Positions 1 through 5,428 of a stretch of 8,913 nucleotides of DNA are shown in pieces; position 1 is the stretch's first letter, and each line of letters begins with the position of its first letter. A program made the position numbers and the translations under genes. Source of the stretch: Pseudomonadota bacterium (lineage in GTDB: Bacteria > Pseudomonadota > Gammaproteobacteria > Steroidobacterales > Rariloculaceae); NCBI GenBank assembly GCA_009843005.1, contig VYEH01000343.1, forward strand, positions 1 to 8,913. The letters are read 5' to 3'. The notes under the pieces were generated by a model, which was given only the letters and a program-made list of their open reading frames with translations, ran no database searches and was not told the DNA's origin.

Positions 1-1475
1 CCCTCGAAATGCGACGTTTCATTCTGAACAAGCGTGTTGTGCGCGATCGTTTGCTTGGCCCAGGTGGTGTTTTCCGTCAGGTAATTGCCGCCGCCCTTTT
101 GCTCGATGTTGACGAAACGCGCCATCCCGTAATCCTGAAGAACTTCGTCACCCTTTTCGTAAAGGGAGAATGAGAGCTTGTCGTAGTGGCCATGGCTCAA
201 GCCCTGGGCGGCGTACTTGAAGACGAGTGTCAAATCCTCATCGCCCTGGCGCAGAACGGCAACGCCACCTTGCTGGCCATTGGCCCCGTCGGTCAGGTTG
301 ATGGACGATTTCTCGAACGGTTGCGCTCTGCCATCGCGAATGGCGGCAGCAACGGAGAATCCTGCGTCATCCAGGAGGACCTGGCCTTGCTCTTCGGCAA
401 TGCTCAGGAGCTGCGGATCCTCCCCGCCCACGAGGTAGGCGATGTCAACCGCCGTAACCAATTCGCGGGAATGATAGGTCATGCCTTTTTGGGCATCGTT
501 CAGGGGGAAAAACTCGCCATTCGCATCAGACAACTGCAAAAGCGCATCCACGCCTTTCAGGAGCACGCCGTTCTTGTGCTCGAAGATGTTCATATCGGGC
601 ATGACGTTGTGAAGGCTCTGGGCGAAAACCAGGAACGGATACATGGCGTAGCGTTGGTAGTAGGGGCCTTCGGTGTAATAACCGTCCGGCGAAAAAGGTT
701 CCTCAAGGTTCGCCAGGAAACCGGCCCTTTGTCCTTCCACCCGTATGAACCCGCCGTCGTCGTCGGTGGCGCCCACGCCAAGGCCGTCGTCCTGGATGCC
801 GTACAACGCACGCTGCACCAGTTCCTCGTCTTCCATGACCAGGCCAATCATCCCCACTGCCGCGCTGCCCCAGGTGCTGTGGTTGTGCACCCGGTTGAAG
901 AACTGCGGATTCTCGACCGAGATGAAATCGGCAAACGGGCGAAAGAGATTCTGTTCCAGTGTTTGCCGTTCCTCTTCGGGTAGCCAGTCATGGATGGCGT
1001 CGTAAGCCTGGCTCACATATACCAGCCAATTGCTGTCGTTCAGGCATTGCCAGAACAGCTTTCCCCTCGCATAGGACCGTTCCTGGGGATGAAGGGGCAG
1101 GTTTTTGTACATGGCCTCATACTGGAAAAGCATGTCCCGGACATAGACTGCGTATTTTTCATCCTCCAGGATCTGGAACAGTGCTCCCGCCTGTTGAAGA
1201 ATCAGAAAATTGAGCTTGTGCCTCTCGTGCGTATAGCCCCCGGAAAAATCCCTTGGGATCGGGGTGTCGACTCCGAGTTCGATTTCAGCATCGACTTCCG
1301 CCTTGACGCGCTCCAAGGTGGCATCTAACAGGGGGATGGTGCCCAACTCCGCCCTGATTCTCTCGACACCGACCTCGGTCAGGACCAGATTGGGGTGTGC
1401 GCCCGCCCGCGATACCAGTGCGAGGGCGACCGCGAATATCAGCCTTGCTATGGCCATTCTGCCTGGTGCATTCAT
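1..1475 (-). CDS. PL17 oligoalginate lyase, 3' end cut by window edge
   Basis: Exolytic alginate lyase that by family turns alginate oligomers into unsaturated monouronate (which becomes DEH), acting after export. The frame is open from ATG at 1475 to position 1, giving 491 residues; full-length PL17 proteins are roughly 700 or more, so much of the beta-sandwich part is missing. Residues 1-26 form a Sec signal peptide ending AGA before HPN, with no lipobox Cys. The alpha/alpha-toroid carries the Asn198-His199 pair in RVHNHSTWG and the Tyr-rich block YYTEGPYYQRY (266-276), where Tyr273 is the probable catalytic Tyr by analogy with Saccharophagus Alg17C. The heparinase II/III-like sandwich begins around 400 and shows a likely zinc triad: His430 in SHGHYD, Asp448 and His479 in AHNTLV. 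It starts 49 nt after kdgK. Met7 (1457) is an alternative start; either leaves a usable signal peptide. The family call is firm; the substrate is inferred from family and neighbours. Confidence 0.93.
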   Translation of the reverse strand, partial: MNAPGRMAIARLIFAVALALVSRAGAHPNLVLTEVGVERIRAELGTIPLLDATLERVKAEVDAEIELGVDTPIPRDFSGGYTHERHKLNFLILQQAGALFQILEDEKYAVYVRDMLFQYEAMYKNLPLHPQERSYARGKLFWQCLNDSNWLVYVSQAYDAIHDWLPEEERQTLEQNLFRPFADFISVENPQFFNRVHNHSTWGSAAVGMIGLVMEDEELVQRALYGIQDDGLGVGATDDDGGFIRVEGQRAGFLANLEEPFSPDGYYTEGPYYQRYAMYPFLVFAQSLHNVMPDMNIFEHKNGVLLKGVDALLQLSDANGEFFPLNDAQKGMTYHSRELVTAVDIAYLVGGEDPQLLSIAEEQGQVLLDDAGFSVAAAIRDGRAQPFEKSSINLTDGANGQQGGVAVLRQGDEDLTLVFKYAAQGLSHGHYDKLSFSLYEKGDEVLQDYGMARFVNIEQKGGGNYLTENTTWAKQTIAHNTLVQNETSHFE

Positions 1476-1524
1476 TTTTCTCGCAGCCTGAAGAGAGTTT
1501 CGTCCACGATTCCCTGCGGTCCAA
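1476..1524 (-). other. kdgK-PL17 intergenic gap
   Basis: A 49-nt spacer with no T-run terminator and no convincing promoter. A weak purine stretch (GAGAAAA) precedes the PL17 ATG. The short gap favours cotranscription of kdgK and the PL17 gene. Confidence 0.5.
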
Positions 1525-2553
1525 CTATCTTTGCACGCGCCCCGAGGAGTCACCTCCCATGAGACGCGTCACTTCGGCGACGGTCACGCGATTGAAATCG
1601 CCCGATATCGAGTGCTTGAGACAGCTTGCAGCGACCGCGAACTCCAGGGCCTGCTGCGTGTCGTCGTAGGCGTTCAGGCCGTATATCAGGCCCGAGGCGA
1701 AACTGTCGCCGCCGCCGACGCGGTCGATGATGTCCATGATCTCATACCGTCGCGACAACCTGAATGCTTCTGAGTCGCGCAGGCAAGCGGACCAGCCATT
1801 GCGGTCGGCGCTGTGAGACTCACGCAGGGTGATCGCGATCATGGCCATGTCGGGGTATTGCGCCAGCACGTTCGCGCTAAGGGCCTCGTAGCGGGCCGGG
1901 TCCAGCTTTCCCGCCTTGACGTCGACACTGGCGGAAATGCCCAGCGATTTCTGGCAATCCTCTTCGTTGGCGATGCCCACGTCGACATGCCTGACCAGTT
2001 CCGTCATCACTTCGGGCGCCGATTTGCCGTACTTCCACAGCTTGCCGCGGAAGTTGAAATCGCAGGATACAGTGACGCCGGCCTTCCTGGCCGCGACCAT
2101 GGCTTCAAGGCTCAGTTCGGCCGCGGATGCACTGAGCGCCGGGGTGATGCCCGTGATGTGGAACCACTTGGCGTCGCGAAAAATCGCCTGCCAGTCGAAG
2201 TCGCCGGGCTGTGCAATGCAGATCGATGAGCCGTTGCGGTCGTAGACGACCTTCGAGGGCCGCTGGTTCGCGCCGACTTCGAGAAAGTAGATGCCGATGC
2301 GATCGCCGGAGCGAATGATATGAGAGTTATCGACGCCGAATCGCCCCAATTCGCGTATGGCCGAAGTGCCAATATCGTTGTCGGGCAGGGCGCTGACGAA
2401 CGCGGCGTTCAGCCCGAAGTTGGCCAGGGCGACCGCCACGTTGGCCTCGCCGCCCCCAAAGGTAGCCTCGAGCACGGGCGACTGGAAAAAACGCTCGTGG
2501 CCCGGCGTTTTGAGACGCAGCATGATCTCGCCGAAGGTTACGAATTCAGCCAA
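1525..2553 (-). CDS. kdgK: 2-keto-3-deoxygluconate kinase (PfkB family)
   Basis: Cytoplasmic ATP-dependent kinase that phosphorylates KDG to KDPG, the step before the aldolase in alginate and other uronate pathways. The 342-residue product has the normal length for the family. Visible motifs are the N-terminal substrate-binding GGGEANVA (33-40), the DFNFRGKLW segment (165-173) typical of KDG kinases, and the C-terminal PfkB signature DRVGGGDSF (277-285), in which GGGD forms the anion hole and Asp283 is the expected catalytic base. The start is TTG, not ATG: it is preceded by a strong GGGAGG Shine-Dalgarno sequence and MAEFVTFGEIM matches the usual N-terminus. It begins 3 nt after the eda stop, so translation is probably coupled. 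Other PfkB sugar kinases (fructokinase, ribokinase) are possible from motifs alone, but the KDG-type segments and the eda neighbour make kdgK much the best call. Confidence 0.95.
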   Translation of the reverse strand: MAEFVTFGEIMLRLKTPGHERFFQSPVLEATFGGGEANVAVALANFGLNAAFVSALPDNDIGTSAIRELGRFGVDNSHIIRSGDRIGIYFLEVGANQRPSKVVYDRNGSSICIAQPGDFDWQAIFRDAKWFHITGITPALSASAAELSLEAMVAARKAGVTVSCDFNFRGKLWKYGKSAPEVMTELVRHVDVGIANEEDCQKSLGISASVDVKAGKLDPARYEALSANVLAQYPDMAMIAITLRESHSADRNGWSACLRDSEAFRLSRRYEIMDIIDRVGGGDSFASGLIYGLNAYDDTQQALEFAVAASCLKHSISGDFNRVTVAEVTRLMGGDSSGRVQR

Positions 2554-2566
2554 GGGCTATCCTCCC
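2554..2566 (-). promoter_or_regulatory. Strong ribosome binding site deciding the kdgK TTG start
   Basis: On the minus strand the sequence is GGGAGGATAGCCC directly before TTG. The GGGAGG Shine-Dalgarno core overlaps the last codons of eda and sits about 7 nt from TTG. No in-frame ATG gives a complete KDG-kinase N-terminus, so this site fixes the start. Confidence 0.75.
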
Positions 2567-3270
2567 GCCTGGTTTGCCGTGGTGGTGGGTTGACCCATTG
2601 CCCGCCCTGCGATGGCGACCGCTTCAGTCGCCAGGCGTGTGATCACCGCGTAGTCGCCGCCGGCGATGGCGTCGGGCGGCGTGAGCCAGCTTCCGCCGCA
2701 GGCGATTACCGACGGCACCTCAAGGTACTCGCATAGATTCGCTGCCGATATGCCCCCGGTCGGTATGAACCTTACATCTCGGAATACGGCCCCCAGGGCC
2801 TTCAGCATGGGAATGCCGCCCGCCAGGCTGGCCGGAAAGTACTTCAGCGCCCGCAGGCCGAGGTTCCATGCTCGCTGCACTTCGCTCGGCGTGGTCACGC
2901 CTGGCATGACGGGGACCGACAATTCGCCGGCGACGGAGACGACATCTTCGTCCAGGCCGGGCGACACGATGAACCTGGCGCCGGCCGACACGGCTTTCGC
3001 GGCCTGTTCATTGCTCAGTACGGTGCCGGCGCCCACATGGGCCTCCGGCACGTCGGCGGCCACGCCGCCGATGGCCTCGATTGCCGTGGACGTGCGCAGC
3101 GTGATTTCCATGATCGGCAGTCCGCCCGCGACCAGGGCCCGGGCAACCGGCACGGCGCGCGACGCATCATCAATGACTACGACAGGCACGACGGGCGTGA
3201 GTTGGAGCAACGCAGTCAACCGGGATGCATCGTCGGGAGATCGGCCGTCTTCGGCCAGGCGGTCTGCCAT
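2557..3270 (-). CDS. eda: KDPG/KHG aldolase
   Basis: Class I aldolase that cleaves 2-keto-3-deoxy-6-phosphogluconate to pyruvate and glyceraldehyde-3-phosphate, the last step feeding alginate carbon into central metabolism. From ATG at 3270 the product is 237 residues, slightly longer than E. coli Eda. It shows PVVPVVVI (27-34), EITLRT (55-60, with the catalytic Glu55 and phosphate-site Arg59), VGAGTV (79-84), the Schiff-base Lys143 in LKYFPA, the phosphate loop PTGGIS (170-175) and CGGSWL (191-196). The open frame continues upstream to 3495, but that would overlap the SDR gene by almost 190 nt, so I reject the long form. GTG at 3294 or 3279 are possible alternative starts, because the Shine-Dalgarno sequence before 3270 is weak. 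A C-terminal tail of about 17 residues past the usual end (GQPTTTANQAGG) has no evident role. The stop lies 3 nt before kdgK. Confidence 0.95.
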   Translation of the reverse strand: MADRLAEDGRSPDDASRLTALLQLTPVVPVVVIDDASRAVPVARALVAGGLPIMEITLRTSTAIEAIGGVAADVPEAHVGAGTVLSNEQAAKAVSAGARFIVSPGLDEDVVSVAGELSVPVMPGVTTPSEVQRAWNLGLRALKYFPASLAGGIPMLKALGAVFRDVRFIPTGGISAANLCEYLEVPSVIACGGSWLTPPDAIAGGDYAVITRLATEAVAIAGRAMGQPTTTANQAGG

Positions 3271-3307
3271 CCCATGCACTGTAACGCTTGTCACGGGTTT
3301 TTCACCG

Positions 3308-4060
3308 TCAGGAGAAATACAATCCGCCGTTGATGTCCACGCTTGCCCCGGTGATGAAGCTCGACTGCGGGGAAGCCAGATAGGTGACCAGGTCCGCCAC
3401 TTCCTGGGCGTGTCCTTCGCGGCGCAGGGGCGTGGCCGCCGCGACGTTGACCCTGACCGAATCCTTGGTGAACGTATCGTGAAAGGTCGTGGCAATCATT
3501 CCCGGGCAGACGCAATTGACACGGATATTGGAGGGGCCCAGCTCCTTGGCGAGCGCGCGCGTCATCGTCATCATCGCGCCCTTCGATGTCGCGTAGGCCA
3601 TGGCCCCGGGGCCGCCGCCATCGCGTCCCGCCTGGGAAGCAAGATTGACGATGGAACCGCCTTCGCCCATGTGGGGAACCACGAATTTGCAGGTCAGAAA
3701 TGCGCTGGTCACATTGAGCTTCATGATGTGCTCGAAAAAAGCCTCATCCATCTCCGACAGCGGCTTGCGCGCTACGAGTCCGCCGGTGACATTGACGAGA
3801 ATATCGATGGAGTCGCCGAAGGTATCGCGCGTTTCGCGAACCAGGTTTTCCACGTCCGTAACCCTGGTCATGTCGCAGCGCACGGAAATCGCCCGCCCGC
3901 CGGCCGCTTCAATGGCCGCGGCCGTGGCCTTGCCGTCCCCGGAACTGTTGCACCATGTGAATGCTATCTTGGCGCCCATGCTGGCCAGCGTTTCCGAAAC
4001 GGCCCTGCCGATATCCCGCGAGCCGCCTGCGACGATCGCGACCTTGTTATCAAAATTCAT
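3308..4060 (-). CDS. SDR oxidoreductase, likely DEH reductase
   Basis: Short-chain dehydrogenase/reductase, 250 residues from ATG at 4060. In this setting its likely job is NAD(P)H-dependent reduction of DEH, the linear form of the unsaturated uronate, to KDG. The catalytic tetrad is visible: Asn116 (LNVTSAF), Ser142 (NLASQAG), Tyr156 and Lys160 (YATSK). The nucleotide loop reads AGGSRDIG (11-18) instead of the common TGxxxGIG, and the usual NNAG reads NVTGG (90-94). The end of beta-2 (TWCNSS, 35-40) lacks the Asp that normally selects NAD, hinting at NADPH. I chose 4060 because MNFDNKVAIV gives a normal SDR N-terminus with GGGA upstream; an in-frame ATG at 4114 would add 18 unlike residues. 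It follows the transporter by 72 nt and precedes eda by 37 nt. Automatic tools may call it FabG or KduD; the DEH role is inferred from its position. Confidence 0.88.
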   Translation of the reverse strand: MNFDNKVAIVAGGSRDIGRAVSETLASMGAKIAFTWCNSSGDGKATAAAIEAAGGRAISVRCDMTRVTDVENLVRETRDTFGDSIDILVNVTGGLVARKPLSEMDEAFFEHIMKLNVTSAFLTCKFVVPHMGEGGSIVNLASQAGRDGGGPGAMAYATSKGAMMTMTRALAKELGPSNIRVNCVCPGMIATTFHDTFTKDSVRVNVAAATPLRREGHAQEVADLVTYLASPQSSFITGASVDINGGLYFS

Positions 4061-4132
4061 ATCAAATCCCAAACAGACATCCCTGACTATTGCTCCATCA
4101 ACCCGATACGACATTATCAGGTTGATGCGGCA
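4061..4132 (-). promoter_or_regulatory. MFS-SDR leader with two competing hairpins
   Basis: This 72-nt gap and the last codons before it hold three related arms on the transcribed strand: TTGATG (4136-4131, overlapping the MFS stop codon), CATCAACC (4127-4120) and GGTTGATG (4103-4096). The middle arm can pair with the first (6 bp, 3-nt loop) or with the third (8 bp, 16-nt loop), but not both at once. Such exclusive pairings are the layout of attenuators and translation-coupling switches, and a perfect inverted repeat can also be a protein operator. Function is inferred only. A mini-ORF (4080-4057, MSVWDLI) ends in an ATGA overlap with the SDR start. Confidence 0.4.
4087..4103 (-). repeat. 17-nt direct repeat, copy downstream of MFS gene
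   Basis: On the minus strand this reads GGTTGATGGAGCAATAG and matches 16 of 17 bases of the sequence at 5412-5428, with the single difference at 4090 (t here, g at 5415). In the frame that matches the other copy it reads Leu-Met-Glu-Gln-stop, against Leu-Met-Glu-His-stop at the real end of the PL6 gene. Looser gapped similarity continues a few bases upstream. The two copies bracket the MFS gene. Confidence 0.5.
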
Positions 4133-5410
4133 TCAATTTTCCCTGGTGACCGGTCGAATCCGTCCGCCGAATACCCACACCGATATGACCGCAAGCGGCA
4201 CCAGCGCCGCGCCCCAAATGAAGGCGGGGGCGAACGAACCCGATGCCTCGACTATCCTCGGAATAAGTTCGGTGGTGATCAGTACTCCGGCCACGGCTGC
4301 GGCGCCGCCGACGCCGGCAAGCGAACCCACCGACTTGCCTGAAAAGAAATCGCTCGGCAGCGTCTGAATGTTGCCGATCGCGATCTGAAACCCGAACAGG
4401 ATGACCGCGATGAGGAGTATGGCCGACAGCGGCGTGGATGCGGCCGCCGTCAGGAGCAGCGCCGGCAGCATGATGGTCCCGCCCAGCGTGATCGTCAGCT
4501 TGCGCGCGAAATCGACTGTTCGGCCCCTTTCGAGCAGGTAGCGGGCCAGCCAGCCGCCGAACAGCGCGCCCGCCACGGCGCCTACATAGGGAACCCAGGC
4601 GGAAAACCCGATCTGTGCGATGTCGAAACCGAACGTCGCAGCAAGGTAAATCGGCAGCCAACTGACGAACAACCACCACACAGGATCCAGGAAAAACCTC
4701 GATATGACCACGGACCAGCTCTGGCGATAGCGCAGCATTTCGAACCAGCCGGGCGCGGCCTGTTCCTCGCCGGCGGACGCGCTTTCGTCCCGCTGGCCCG
4801 TGAGGATGTACTCGCGTTCTTCGGCGGAGAGCCACGGGTGGCGGTCCGGCGGGGCCTTGAATATGAGCAGCCAGGGCACGAGCCACAGGAATCCGAACAG
4901 GCCGATGATTACGAAAGTGGCCTGCCAGCCGAACTGCAGGTACAGGAGCGCGATGGCGGGCGCGGAAATGACGGCCCCGAGCGACGCGCCGGAATTGAAT
5001 ATGCCCTGGGCGAGCGCGCGTTCCCGGATGGGAAACCACTCCGCGTTGCTCTTGGTCGCGCCGGGCCAGTTGCCGGCTTCGCCGAACGCCAGGGTGAAGC
5101 GCATCGCTGCAAGCGCCGCGAAACTGCGCGTAACGGCGTGCAGCATGATGGAAACGGACCAGATGATGATCGCGAGCACGAATCCCAGCCGCGTGCCGAT
5201 CATGTCGAAGATCTTGCCGAACAGGGCCTGGCCAATGGCGTAACCGACCATGAAGACCATGATGAGCCGGGCATAGTCGAATTCGTCCATGCCCAGTTCC
5301 GGACCGATCTCGACCCACATGATGGCCAGTGCGTTGCGGTCGACATAGTTGATGACCGTTGCGATGGCCACGAGGCTGACCACGATCCACCTGAGGTAAC
5401 CACGAAACAT
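4133..5410 (-). CDS. MFS transporter, ExuT-like (anion:cation symporter family)
   Basis: Inner-membrane proton symporter of the hexuronate-transporter type; here it most likely imports the unsaturated uronate monomer (DEH) made by the lyases. The 425 residues are almost entirely hydrophobic helices with a hydrophilic central loop around 186-228, as expected for a 12-helix MFS protein. Signatures seen are INYVDRNAL (20-28) in helix 1, motif A-like GKIFDMIGTRLG (65-76) between helices 2 and 3, and the ExuT-like stretch GEAGNWPGATKSNAEWFP (110-127) followed by FNSGASLGA (138-146). The ATG at 5410 lies one base after the PL6 stop and has GGAG at 7-nt spacing inside the end of the PL6 gene, so it is clearly translated with PL6. 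The family also contains galactonate, glucarate and tartrate carriers, so the substrate is inferred from the neighbours. The gene is flanked by near-identical 17-nt direct repeats (see repeat entries). Confidence 0.92.
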   Translation of the reverse strand: MFRGYLRWIVVSLVAIATVINYVDRNALAIMWVEIGPELGMDEFDYARLIMVFMVGYAIGQALFGKIFDMIGTRLGFVLAIIIWSVSIMLHAVTRSFAALAAMRFTLAFGEAGNWPGATKSNAEWFPIRERALAQGIFNSGASLGAVISAPAIALLYLQFGWQATFVIIGLFGFLWLVPWLLIFKAPPDRHPWLSAEEREYILTGQRDESASAGEEQAAPGWFEMLRYRQSWSVVISRFFLDPVWWLFVSWLPIYLAATFGFDIAQIGFSAWVPYVGAVAGALFGGWLARYLLERGRTVDFARKLTITLGGTIMLPALLLTAAASTPLSAILLIAVILFGFQIAIGNIQTLPSDFFSGKSVGSLAGVGGAAAVAGVLITTELIPRIVEASGSFAPAFIWGAALVPLAVISVWVFGGRIRPVTREN

Positions 5411-5411
5411 C

Positions 5412-5428
5412 CTAGTGCTCCATCAACC
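5412..5428 (-). repeat. 17-nt direct repeat, copy at PL6 end/MFS start
   Basis: On the minus strand this reads GGTTGATGGAGCACTAG: the last codons and stop of PL6, and also the GGAG ribosome binding site of the MFS gene. It is the partner of the copy at 4087-4103 in the MFS-SDR gap. Confidence 0.5.

Noticed and set aside
186..1328. Plus-strand open frames of 265 and 112 codons
   Set aside because: They are antisense to the PL17 lyase, whose frame is continuous with catalytic motifs intact; no recognisable domain in the plus-strand translations.
2666..4342. Long plus-strand open frame of 558 codons
   Set aside because: It lies opposite eda, the SDR and the MFS gene end, which all have clear family motifs. 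Its translation is low-complexity and arises from high GC codon structure.
4098..5390. 430-codon minus-strand frame overlapping the MFS gene
   Set aside because: It is the shifted frame of the transporter: Arg/His/Gly-rich with no membrane segments, while the 4133-5410 frame is a clear MFS protein.
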